A stretch of 53,083 bases of DNA. Origin: JBDTVS01 sp040007095 (GTDB lineage: Bacteria; Acidobacteriota; Vicinamibacteria; Vicinamibacterales; CAVVIG01). The stretch's first letter is position 1; each line of letters opens with the position of its first letter. Under the pieces are notes generated by a model that worked only from the letters and a program-made list of their open reading frames with translations, made no database searches and was not told the origin of the DNA. The stretch covers positions 1-53,083 of the forward strand of contig JBDTVS010000063.1 in NCBI GenBank assembly GCA_040007095.1. Reading direction: 5' to 3'. Both the position numbers and the translations under genes were made by a program. Of the stretch, positions 41,252-49,090 are shown piece by piece.

Positions 41252-42954
41252 ACAGGCGCGGGTTTCTCGGCTGTCTTGGGGCCGCGGCCGGACCTCTCGG
41301 CCGCGATCTCTGGAACCCCGCGGCGGCGCTCGCGCAGGTTCGCGCGCCGCTGCCCTTCCAATTGACGAACGTCACCGGCCCGTCCGGTATTCAGTTCCAG
41401 CACAACAGCGGCGCCTACGGGGGGAAGCTGCTGCCCGAAACGCTCGGGGCCGGCTGCGCGTTCATCGACTACGATGCCGATGGATGGCCTGACGTGCTGC
41501 TGGTCAACGGCATGGACTGGCCCGGTCACACGCGAGGGCGTTCGACGCTGCGACTGTACCGGAACAACCGCAATGGCACCTTCACCGACGTCACTCGCAA
41601 GGCGGGTCTCGACGTGGAGCTCTACGGGATGGGCGCCGCCGTCGGCGACTTCGACAACGACGGCTACCCGGACATTCTGATCACCTGCGTCGGACAGAAC
41701 CGCTTGTTCCGTAACACCGGGAAAGGCGCCTTCGTAGACGTCACGCGCGCGAGCGGGCTCGGCGGACGCACGGCCCTCAGCACATCAGCGGTCTGGTTCG
41801 ACTTTGACCGCGATGGCTTCCTCGACCTGTTCGTCTGCAACTACGTGCGATGGTCCGCCGACCGGGACGTGTTCTGCAGCCTCGACGGCAAGCAGAAGTC
41901 GTACTGCACGCCCGAGGCCTATCGCGGCGACACGTGCTGGCTGTTCCGAAACCGTGGCAATGGCACCTTCGAAGACGTGACCGCGACGAGCGGAATTTTC
42001 GACGCGAGCTCGAAATCGCTCGGTGTGTCGCTGCTCGACTACGACCAGGACGGTTGGCCTGATCTCGTTGTGGCCAACGATACTCAGCCCAACAAGCTCT
42101 ATCGTAATCAGCGCAACGGCCGGTTCAAGGATGTGGCCGTCGAAGCCGGTCTGGCATTCAGCCTGGAGGGCAAGGCGCGCGCCGGGATGGGCGTGGACGT
42201 GGGCGACTTCACCAACTCCGGCTCACAGGGGCTGGCGATCACCAACTTCGATAACGAGATGATCGGCTTGTATCGCCCAGTAGGTCACGGACTGTTCGAG
42301 GACATCGCGGCGCGAGCGGGCGTTGGCGCCGCATCGCGAAACTCCCTCGGGTTCGGGTGCGCCTTCGCGGATCTCGATCTGGACGGAAACCTGGATCTCG
42401 TCGTCGCCAACGGCCACATCGAGGAGACAGTCCGCAACATCCGGGGCAACGTCGGCTACGCTCAACCGCCGTTGCTGTTCCTCAATCAAGGCAACGGCGC
42501 GTTTCGCGACGTGGCCGCCGAAGCGGGAAGCGACTTCGCGCGCCCCAAGGTCGGACGCGGGCTGGCGTGCGGCGATTTCGACCGCGACGGAGATGTCGAT
42601 CTGCTGATCACCACCAACAACGGACCGGCGTTTCTCTATCGCAACGATCAGCTGGCCGGCTACCGCAGTGTACGATTCCGTCTTGTGGGAACCAGGTCAA
42701 ATCGCGACGCGATCGGTGCCTGGGTTCGTATTTTCCACGGCGGTTCGATGCAGTCGCGGATGGTGAAAAGCGGCTCGAGCTACCTCTCTCAATCCGAGCT
42801 CCCGCTGACCTTCGGGGTCGCGAAACGCGATCGCCTCGAACGCGTCGTGATCGAGTGGCCGAGCGGGCGCAGCGACGAATTCAAGAACCTCGCGACAGGC
42901 CGGGCGTACGAATGCGTCGAAGGCAAAGCGATCGCGCCGCTTTTTGCCTTCTGA
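41248..42954 (+). CDS. exported FG-GAP/UnbV (CRTAC1-like) repeat protein
   Basis: A 568-residue extracytoplasmic protein with a Tat-like signal (NRRGFLGCLGAAAG). Seven-bladed integrin-type FG-GAP repeats follow, recognisable by calcium-binding loops: FIDYDADGWPDVLLVNG, GDFDNDGYPDILITC, FDFDRDGFLDLFVCN, LDYDQDGWPDLVVAND, ADLDLDGNLDLVVANG and GDFDRDGDVDLLITTN. The C-terminus is an ASPIC/UnbV domain (IGAWVRIFHGGSMQSRMVKSG, VIEWPSGRSDEF). The family is usually exported and linked to carbohydrate or surface functions. Here it is translationally coupled (GTGA) to a two-component system, which may control it or sense through it. Confidence 0.88.
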   Translation: MNRRGFLGCLGAAAGPLGRDLWNPAAALAQVRAPLPFQLTNVTGPSGIQFQHNSGAYGGKLLPETLGAGCAFIDYDADGWPDVLLVNGMDWPGHTRGRSTLRLYRNNRNGTFTDVTRKAGLDVELYGMGAAVGDFDNDGYPDILITCVGQNRLFRNTGKGAFVDVTRASGLGGRTALSTSAVWFDFDRDGFLDLFVCNYVRWSADRDVFCSLDGKQKSYCTPEAYRGDTCWLFRNRGNGTFEDVTATSGIFDASSKSLGVSLLDYDQDGWPDLVVANDTQPNKLYRNQRNGRFKDVAVEAGLAFSLEGKARAGMGVDVGDFTNSGSQGLAITNFDNEMIGLYRPVGHGLFEDIAARAGVGAASRNSLGFGCAFADLDLDGNLDLVVANGHIEETVRNIRGNVGYAQPPLLFLNQGNGAFRDVAAEAGSDFARPKVGRGLACGDFDRDGDVDLLITTNNGPAFLYRNDQLAGYRSVRFRLVGTRSNRDAIGAWVRIFHGGSMQSRMVKSGSSYLSQSELPLTFGVAKRDRLERVVIEWPSGRSDEFKNLATGRAYECVEGKAIAPLFAF

Positions 42955-43006
42955 CTTTCAACTTCGTACAATGCTCCGCGGCTCAGAGGTTACGAAGGAG
43001 GCGATG

Positions 43007-43408
43007 ATGCGACGCCGGCTTGTTCACTCGACCTTGATTCTCGCGTGTCTCGCGATCGCCGCAACGGCGTCGGCTCAATTCGGACACCCACTCAAGGGGT
43101 CGTGGAGCGGTGACTGGGGCCCGGACAAGACCAACCGGACGCGTGTGCTGCTCGACATCGGGTGGGACGGCAAAGCGCTCAACGTCGTCGTCAATCCCGG
43201 CGCGAACGCCGTGACGCTTCCGAAGACAACGGTCAATTTCGATACGTGGGCCGTGCGCTTCGAAGGCGACGGGAAGGACAAGGCCGGGGCCACCGTTCAC
43301 TACGTCATCGACGGGAAGCTCGAAAACCTCGGTGCCTACCAGCGCTTCATCACGGGCACCTGGACGCAGGGCCCAGCCAAGGGCGACTTCAAGCTCACCA
43401 GGAACTAG
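43007..43408 (+). CDS. small exported protein of unknown function
   Basis: A 133-residue protein with a signal peptide (about residues 1-23, ending ASA). The mature part is beta-rich: PLKGSWSGDWG, TRVLLDIGWDGKALNVVVNP, TWAVRFEGDGKD and FITGTWTQGPAKGDFKLTRN. The paired GxW motifs suggest a small lipocalin-like barrel. AAGGAGG 5 nt before ATG 43007 favours it over ATG 43004. It is convergent with the GxWEGDTLVV gene, with the stops 9 bp apart. I do not recognise a named family. Confidence 0.7.
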   Translation: MRRRLVHSTLILACLAIAATASAQFGHPLKGSWSGDWGPDKTNRTRVLLDIGWDGKALNVVVNPGANAVTLPKTTVNFDTWAVRFEGDGKDKAGATVHYVIDGKLENLGAYQRFITGTWTQGPAKGDFKLTRN

Positions 43409-43417
43409 CCGAGGACT

Positions 43418-44377
43418 TTATTTCTTGCCAAAGAGCGATTCACCGAAGTCGTCGGTGAGCCGCTGCAGGTACTTGTTGTTTTCCTGGCAGATGTACTCCG
43501 TCAGTTCCGCGTTCGCGCGCCACGGAATATCCCAGGCCACGGTGAAGGGCTTCGTGTACGCTCCGGGATCGTCGATGAGCGCTTCGTAGTGCAGCGTGGC
43601 CTTGTTGGGCCGCGTGAAGCGCTCGACGACGTGCATCTGGTCGGTGTGCGGGTGGCCGAAGTAGTCCAGCCATGTCGCTTCACTGAAGCCGACGACGTCG
43701 ACGACCAGAGTGTCACCCTCCCAACGACCGATTGAGTGACCGAGGTAGGTGGGGTTGAGAGCATCGCCCTTGGGGTGCTCGCGCGCATCCATGAAGATCT
43801 CGCGCCAGATGTGCGTGGCCCCTTCGAAGATCATGATGATGCGCTTCTGTTCCGGGAGCTGAATGATCTCCGCGGGGTATGGCGTCGCCATCATGCGCGG
43901 GCCGCCTGGTGGGAGGCAATAGCCTTCCGGGTCGTACTTGGACTGGTTCTTCGAGTTGTAGTCGTAGACCGCCGCGGCCCACGGCTGGAATGGCACCCAG
44001 GGCTCGGATTTCGCACCGCCGCGGCCGCCGCCTGCGGTGCCTTCCCCGCCACCGAGTGGCGCGCCCGCCGGGGCGCCAGCACGACCGCCAGCCTGGGCCT
44101 GAGACGCCAACGGCTTGCCATCGGCCCCGATGAGACGCATCCCCATATTGGTGATGTAGGGCACGTTCCAGATGCCCTTCTCTCCGGGAATGCGTCCGAG
44201 GTTCACGGTGCCATCGGCGAGACGCGGCGTCGGTTCGGCAGGGGCCGCAGGCGCACCCCTCCCCCGCCCGCCGCCCCCACCGGGCGTGGCCGGTGCTTGC
44301 GTCGAAACGACTGCTGCGGACAACGCGACCGTCGCAGCCGTCGCGACAGCAAGCCGACCGATCACACGATTTCGCAC
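43418..44377 (-). CDS. exported GxWEGDTLVV family protein (copy 2)
   Basis: A 319-residue paralogue of the protein at 9004-9846. It has a signal peptide (to about residue 28), then a Gly/Ala/Pro-rich linker with GGGGGRGRG and a second glycine-rich segment at about 95-120. The conserved part has YCLPPGGPRMMATPYPAEII, MIFEGATHIWREIFMDAREH, SIGRWEGDTLVVDVVGF and the terminal EYICQENNKYLQRL. GTG 44377 is preceded by GGGGAG. It is co-transcribed with the DUF6152 gene just upstream (41-bp gap). Function unknown. The WEGDTLVV core may form a beta-strand bearing acidic ligands. Confidence 0.72.
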   Translation of the reverse strand: MRNRVIGRLAVATAATVALSAAVVSTQAPATPGGGGGRGRGAPAAPAEPTPRLADGTVNLGRIPGEKGIWNVPYITNMGMRLIGADGKPLASQAQAGGRAGAPAGAPLGGGEGTAGGGRGGAKSEPWVPFQPWAAAVYDYNSKNQSKYDPEGYCLPPGGPRMMATPYPAEIIQLPEQKRIIMIFEGATHIWREIFMDAREHPKGDALNPTYLGHSIGRWEGDTLVVDVVGFSEATWLDYFGHPHTDQMHVVERFTRPNKATLHYEALIDDPGAYTKPFTVAWDIPWRANAELTEYICQENNKYLQRLTDDFGESLFGKK

Positions 44378-44418
44378 CGTGAACTCCCCTTCAGAAAGTG
44401 CCGCGAGGCCTCGATCAG

Positions 44419-44874
44419 TTAGGGATTGGTGGTCTGGCTCGACCCCGCGAAGAGACGCTTTCCGGCAATCATGACCGTCCGGGCGTTGCCAATCGTGCTG
44501 CCGTCCTTGGCTGCGCTGCCCTCAACGGTGACGACGTCGCCGAGCTTCATCGAATTGCGCGTCCAGCCCTGGCGCATGAGGCCGTTGGGGCTGCCCATCT
44601 CGAGACCCCAGTTCGGCGCCTTGGACTTGTCCGCAGGCGCGCACTTCCACTCGGTCTCTTTGCCCTGCGGAGCGGGCGCGCCCTGACAGACCTCGGTCAC
44701 GTCCATGTAGAAATACGTGTGCGGATTCAACCACTCGATCTTCGTCACGGCGCCGGTCAGCTTGATCGATTTCTGGGCATCGAACTCGGCGGCAAACGAG
44801 TGGTGCGCGATCATCGGCACGCCCGCGGCCAGCACGGCGACCGCGGCGACGAGCCCTGCAAACTTGGTCCTCAT
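44419..44874 (-). CDS. secreted DUF6152 family protein (copy 2)
   Basis: A 151-residue exported protein. A signal peptide ending GVPMIA gives a mature N-terminus HHSFAAEFDAQ. The family signatures AHHSFAAEF and EWLNPHTYFYMDV match copy 1 (HHSNVAYE, RWVNPHTWLYV), while a Cys-containing insert (EVCQGAPAP...WKCAPADK) is specific to this copy. GGAGGG precedes ATG 44874. It heads a two-gene operon with the GxWEGDTLVV gene, the same pairing as at 8.5-9.8 kb. Confidence 0.85.
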   Translation of the reverse strand: MRTKFAGLVAAVAVLAAGVPMIAHHSFAAEFDAQKSIKLTGAVTKIEWLNPHTYFYMDVTEVCQGAPAPQGKETEWKCAPADKSKAPNWGLEMGSPNGLMRQGWTRNSMKLGDVVTVEGSAAKDGSTIGNARTVMIAGKRLFAGSSQTTNP

Positions 44875-45227
44875 AAGTCATCCCTCCATTGAAGCCGTCG
44901 GCTACAAAATGCGCCGCTCGAAGCAAGTAGATTGTATACCGGGAACAGTCGTTTCCGGCCGCCCATTTTCGTCCGTCTCCCTCTCGTCTGTCAACTGAAG
45001 TTGTCGTCACGAATCACCGGCCAGACCGTACGCGAACTCAGGACGCCTGGCAGTTTGCCGCGCTATGATGACGCGGTTGGGATGGGAATCGCGACCGCGA
45101 GAAACCTCCCAAGTACGATATCTTGTTAGCGCTCTGGCGGGGCCCGCCTTGCTCTCGGCATCTATCACAATTCTTGGGCTTCTTAGTCCGGCGCAGCAAA
45201 CAAGTGCACTCTCAGGGAGGACATAGT
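44875..45227. other. 353-bp divergent promoter region
   Basis: No gene is supported. On the minus strand TATACAAT (about 44933-44940) lies about 60 nt before the DUF6152 start. On the plus strand GATATCTTG (about 45116-45124) could be the -10 region for the cytochrome gene, giving a leader of about 100 nt. GGGAGG precedes the cytochrome ATG. No clear palindromic operator or riboswitch fold is visible. Confidence 0.45.
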
Positions 45228-46388
45228 ATGAAGTTCTGGTGGCGGCTGGCGATCGCTGGACTGGCGGTCGTGTGGCTGGGAGGTGTCGCGTCGGTCGTCC
45301 GGACGGCGGCGCAAACACAATTACCGGCTCCTCCCGCCGGGAAGAAGGCCGGAGAGGTCTTCAAAAACGTCACGACGAGCACGCTCAAGGAGCTCACCAC
45401 CGACGACTTCCTGTGGGCCATGGGGGTGATTGCCGACGATCTTGGCCTCGACTGCGCCGATTGTCACCCTAACGCCGGCACCGACCAGGTCGATTGGGTC
45501 ATCGACACGAGGCAGAAGCGGACGGCGCGCAGGATGATCGAGATGGTGGCCACGATCAACAAGACCAGCTTTGCGGGCGTCCAGAAAGTCACCTGCTGGA
45601 CGTGCCATCACGGCCGCGACGTTCCGGCATCGACCATCGCGCTCGACAACTTGTACGACACCCCGAATTCCGAGAAGGACGACGTCGTCAAGGCGGAAAC
45701 CGACGGGCCGACAGCCACCCAGATTCTCGACAAATACATCGCCGCAGTCGGCGGCGCCCAGCGTCTGAACGCCATGACCAGCGTCGTGATCAAGGGGAAC
45801 AGCATCGGATATATGGGGTTGGGCGGCCAGGGCGATTTTACGATCTACGCCAAGTCGCCGAATCAGAAGGCGACCACCATCACCTTCAAAGACCATCCGG
45901 ATCGCGGCGAGAGTACGTGGGCCGTCGACGGTACCACCGGCTGGATGAGGACGCCTCGAGGCCTGTTCAGCGAAGTCCAGCTGATCGGCGGCGAACTGGA
46001 CGGGGCCAGACTTGAAGCCCAGTTGGCATTTCCCGGCCAGATCAAACAGGCGCTCAGCAACTGGCGGGTGGGCGCGAAGCAGCCCATCGGCGATCGCGAC
46101 TATCTCGTCGTGCAAGGGACCGGCCCGAGGAACCTCCTCGCGACGCTCTACTTCGATCCTGAAACGAGCTTGCTCAGGCGGTTGATCCGCTACAGTCCCT
46201 CGCCGGTGGGCCGGATGCCGACGCAGATCGACTTCGACGACTATCGCGATGTCGGTGGCATCAAGTTTCCCTTCGAATACAAGTTCCTCTGGCTCGATGG
46301 ACGGTTCACGGCCAAGGTCACCGACGTGAAGACGAATGTCCCGATCGACGCCGCCCTCTTCGGGAGACCGACCGCCCGGCGACCGTAG
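45228..46388 (+). CDS. dihaem reaction-centre-type cytochrome c fused to a LolA-like domain
   Basis: A 386-residue exported protein. A signal peptide or anchor covers about residues 5-28. Next is a domain like half of the tetrahaem cytochrome of photosynthetic reaction centres, with two CxxCH sites (Cys76-His80, CADCH; Cys123-His127, CWTCH) and Met residues in the preceding helices (LWAMGVIADDL, RRMIEMV) as likely sixth ligands. From about residue 150 comes a beta-rich domain (TATQILDKYIAAVGGAQRLN to FTAKVTDVKTNVPIDAALF) of the outer-membrane-lipoprotein-carrier/DUF4292 kind. There are no photosynthesis genes, so it probably works in respiratory or envelope electron transfer. Confidence 0.82.
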   Translation: MKFWWRLAIAGLAVVWLGGVASVVRTAAQTQLPAPPAGKKAGEVFKNVTTSTLKELTTDDFLWAMGVIADDLGLDCADCHPNAGTDQVDWVIDTRQKRTARRMIEMVATINKTSFAGVQKVTCWTCHHGRDVPASTIALDNLYDTPNSEKDDVVKAETDGPTATQILDKYIAAVGGAQRLNAMTSVVIKGNSIGYMGLGGQGDFTIYAKSPNQKATTITFKDHPDRGESTWAVDGTTGWMRTPRGLFSEVQLIGGELDGARLEAQLAFPGQIKQALSNWRVGAKQPIGDRDYLVVQGTGPRNLLATLYFDPETSLLRRLIRYSPSPVGRMPTQIDFDDYRDVGGIKFPFEYKFLWLDGRFTAKVTDVKTNVPIDAALFGRPTARRP

Positions 46389-46399
46389 GTTGACATCGC

Positions 46400-46490
46400 G
46401 AAGTCCGAGGTCAGGGGTGTGACCTGCAGGTGAGGTGCGAACTTCACCGGCGTCACACCTCCGACACCTCCCTCAGGCTTCCGACTTCAG
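46400..46490. repeat. palindromic repeat overlapping the end of the DUF1932 gene
   Basis: GAAGTCCGAGGTCAGGGGTG (46400-) faces GTCACACCTCCGACACCTCC and TCAGGCTTCCGACTTC (to about 46487) as an imperfect inverted repeat. CGTCACACCTCC also recurs as a direct repeat nearby. The right arm encodes the last residues and stop of the downstream minus-strand gene. Confidence 0.65.
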
Positions 46491-47417
46491 AGCGTCCGAC
46501 GTCACACCTCCCGCGTCCAACGCCATCTTCTCGAGCACCGCCACCATCTCACGGTAGGTCGCGGGCCCTGCCGGGCCGAAGTGCGCTCGTAGATCCAGCA
46601 GCGCGGCCCACTCCTGGCGGCGGGCAGTCGCCTCCGCCATGATCGGCTCGACCCCGACGGCCCGCAGCGTCTCCGCGACTTCTTCCATCTCTCGCGCACG
46701 GCGCTCGCCGTGCACAACCACGCGGCCGGTCATATAGTCGGCGAGCTTCTTCCAGTCGATGCCGGGAAAGCTCTCGTTCAGTGACGCGAACACGAGCGAT
46801 TCGGCTTCGAAGCGCGTGGCGCCAAGCACGCACTCGACCATCAGCGCTTCCAGGCCCTTGACGACGATGCTGCGGCACATCTTGACCGCCGCCGCGCTGC
46901 CGACGCTGACCGAAGGATCGAGCACTTGCAGACGCATGCCGAACGGCGCCATCAACTCGGCAAACCCGGCAGCGGCCGGGCCGCCGAGCAGCATCGGCAC
47001 GCGATGGCCGTACGGCTGCACGGGCGCCATCACCGCCACTTCGACGAACCGCGCGCCGGCGTTGGTAATCACCTCGTCGAGCTGCCGTTTCATCGCCGGC
47101 GACACCGAGTTGAGATCCGCGTACAGATGACGCGAGGCCAGATGCGGGGCCGCCTGGTGCGCCGCGTCCAACGCGGAGCTCGACGTGACGGTCGACAGCA
47201 GCACGTCGCTCGATGCCGACAATTCGGCCGGCGACGACACCAGCGTCGTGTCGCTCTCTCGGGCGCGCTGCTGAATCCGAGTGCCTGACGGGGGGGCGTC
47301 GGCTTGAATGTCGTATGCGAAGAGACGCCCGGCGCCCGCGGATCGAAGCCCCTGCGCGATTGTCGAACCGGCCTCGCCAAACCCGATGAAACCGATGGCG
47401 ATGGGGGGACTGGTCAT
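46473..47417 (-). CDS. NAD(P)-dependent dehydrogenase, 6-phosphogluconate-dehydrogenase-like (DUF1932)
   Basis: A 314-residue dehydrogenase of the beta-hydroxyacid type. The Rossmann motif GFIGFGEAGSTIAQGL is at about residues 8-23 and YADLNSVSPAMKRQ is the conserved second segment. The C-terminal half (AAAVKMCRSIVVKGLEALMV, with the conserved Lys) matches the DUF1932 group. It follows the aromatic-acid transporter of the lig operon on the same strand and may act on a pathway acid. Its substrate is unknown. The C-terminal VTSDALKSEA is encoded by a palindromic repeat. Confidence 0.78.
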   Translation of the reverse strand: MTSPPIAIGFIGFGEAGSTIAQGLRSAGAGRLFAYDIQADAPPSGTRIQQRARESDTTLVSSPAELSASSDVLLSTVTSSSALDAAHQAAPHLASRHLYADLNSVSPAMKRQLDEVITNAGARFVEVAVMAPVQPYGHRVPMLLGGPAAAGFAELMAPFGMRLQVLDPSVSVGSAAAVKMCRSIVVKGLEALMVECVLGATRFEAESLVFASLNESFPGIDWKKLADYMTGRVVVHGERRAREMEEVAETLRAVGVEPIMAEATARRQEWAALLDLRAHFGPAGPATYREMVAVLEKMALDAGGVTSDALKSEA

Positions 47418-47540
47418 GGGCAGGTAGGGCACGTTGGGCGGGTCGGGCGGATGGAACACATGGGCACCGTGAGAGAGAGACGACTGTCATGGCCAGACAG
47501 GTCCCCATGGGGAAATCCCTCACTCGAAGCCACGAAGTCC

Positions 47541-47630
47541 ATCAGTCCCGGTATGCGCGCTCGTCGCGCCTTGCCGGGCGGGCGCCTCGCCGCCCACACA
47601 ATGCACACCTTATCCTGCCGCGGGCCCTAA
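47541..47630 (-). repeat. partial palindromic element, copy B4
   Basis: On the minus strand the outer edge reads GTTAGGGCCCGCGGCAGGAT followed by AAGGTGTGCATT. This aligns with the end of the element at 53.03 kb. The core follows as GGCGAGGCGCCC and GGCAAGGCGCGACGAGCGCG. The other end is missing. The TAG inside the outer edge is the stop codon of the MFS gene at 47627. Confidence 0.65.
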
Positions 47631-48991
47631 CGCCGGACCGGCGCGGCAACCACGGGACTCGCGGCCTGAACTATGGACGTCCCCGGCACGTGACGGCGAA
47701 CCGCTGACAGCGCGGCAAACGCGAGCGCCATGGTGCCCGCGATGATGCCGAAGTACCTCGCCGGACCACCCGTGTCGAGTGCCCAGACGCCCAGCGTCGG
47801 GCTGATGACTCCGCCGATGCGGCCAAAGGCGACCGCCGTACCCACGCCCGTCCCACGAATCGAGGTCGGATAGACGTGGGCCGCAAGCGCGTACATCGTC
47901 GTCTGCACCGCATTGATGAGGCCGCCGGTCCAGGCCAGCATCACGAAGACCAGCACGCTTGCCTGCGGGCCGATCGCCATGACCGACAACACGATCGATC
48001 CGACGATGGCGCCAGCGGCCATCGTGAGCATCGAGATCCGTGAACCGAGGCGCATGATCACCAGGGCCCCGACGATGGCGCCGGCGACGCCACCGAAATT
48101 GAAGGCGGTGAGACCCCAGCTGGCCGTGCCGACATCGAATCCAGTACGGGTCAGCATCTGCGGCACCCAGTTGGTGCCCATGTAGACGGAGAGCAAACAG
48201 AAGAAGAACGAACCGCAGAGCGCCAGCGTGTCGCGGCGGAATTCCGGCACGAACAACTCGCGGACTGACGCCTGCGCCACGGCCTTCTCGCGCCCGTCGA
48301 TGAAGACCGCATCCGCGGGCACTGGATGGCCGAGCCGTCCCATCAACGCGCGGAGCTCGGGCCAGCGCGGCTTCATTCGCGTCAGATAGCGCGGCGACTC
48401 AGGCAGCACTTTCAATAAGACCGCGGCCAGCACCAACGGCACGATGCCGCCCGTGAGAAACAGCGCACGCCATCCGAAAGTCGGCAGGATCAGTCCACCG
48501 ACGATCCCGGCAAGCGACCCACCGAGTGGGATGCAGACAATCGTCAGCGTGACCGCGAACGGCCGCTGGCGCCGCGGGACGTATTCGCTCGAGAGCGCCG
48601 CGGCGTTGGGCATCGCCCCCCCGAGACCGAGCCCTGACAAGAAGCGCAGGACGATCATCATGGTGACGCCGGTCGAAAACGACACGAGGATCGTCAGCAG
48701 CCCGAAGAACACCACGCTGCCCAGCAGGGCCACGCGGCGGCCCAGACGATCCCCCACCGCGCCGCCGATGAATCCGCCGATCATCATGCCGATCATCCCG
48801 CTGGTCAGCACGTAACCGAACGCCGCCCTCGGCTGGGCCCATTCCTTCATCAGGACGGGAATCGCCGGCGGAAGCAGCTGATTGTCGAGGCCGTCGAGGA
48901 TAATCGTCAGCGCGGTTGCCAGCACCAGCAGCTTCTGGTACCCGCCCCACTTGCCTTCGTCGAGCACCGCTCCGACATCAACGGTTTTCAT
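47627..48991 (-). CDS. aromatic acid:H+ symporter family MFS transporter
   Basis: A 454-residue 12-helix permease. The helix-1 motif TIILDGLDNQLLPPAIPVLM corresponds to the DGxD signature of PcaK/BenK-like aromatic-acid carriers. The loop 2-3 is GGAVGDRLGRRVALLGSVVF and FLSGLGLGGAMPNAAALSSE follows. Its place between the ring-cleavage dioxygenase and a dehydrogenase supports uptake of protocatechuate, gallate or a related acid. The stop TAG is supplied by the edge of element B4. Confidence 0.87.
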   Translation of the reverse strand: MKTVDVGAVLDEGKWGGYQKLLVLATALTIILDGLDNQLLPPAIPVLMKEWAQPRAAFGYVLTSGMIGMMIGGFIGGAVGDRLGRRVALLGSVVFFGLLTILVSFSTGVTMMIVLRFLSGLGLGGAMPNAAALSSEYVPRRQRPFAVTLTIVCIPLGGSLAGIVGGLILPTFGWRALFLTGGIVPLVLAAVLLKVLPESPRYLTRMKPRWPELRALMGRLGHPVPADAVFIDGREKAVAQASVRELFVPEFRRDTLALCGSFFFCLLSVYMGTNWVPQMLTRTGFDVGTASWGLTAFNFGGVAGAIVGALVIMRLGSRISMLTMAAGAIVGSIVLSVMAIGPQASVLVFVMLAWTGGLINAVQTTMYALAAHVYPTSIRGTGVGTAVAFGRIGGVISPTLGVWALDTGGPARYFGIIAGTMALAFAALSAVRRHVPGTSIVQAASPVVAAPVRR

Positions 48992-49090
48992 AGGGTCTCA
49001 CCAGCAGCGTGGGTCGGGTCGGTTTGGTCGGAAAGGCCGCGTTCAAGCCGACGTGTCCACCGACCGTACCCGCCCTCCCTGCCAGAAGGT

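Noticed and set aside
44875..45227. riboswitch in the long leader of the cytochrome gene
   Set aside because: No conserved riboswitch core or clear terminator/anti-terminator pair could be found by eye.
45228..45700. evidence for photosynthesis from the reaction-centre-type cytochrome
   Set aside because: There are no reaction-centre, chlorophyll or antenna genes, and the haem domain occurs in non-phototrophs fused to other domains.
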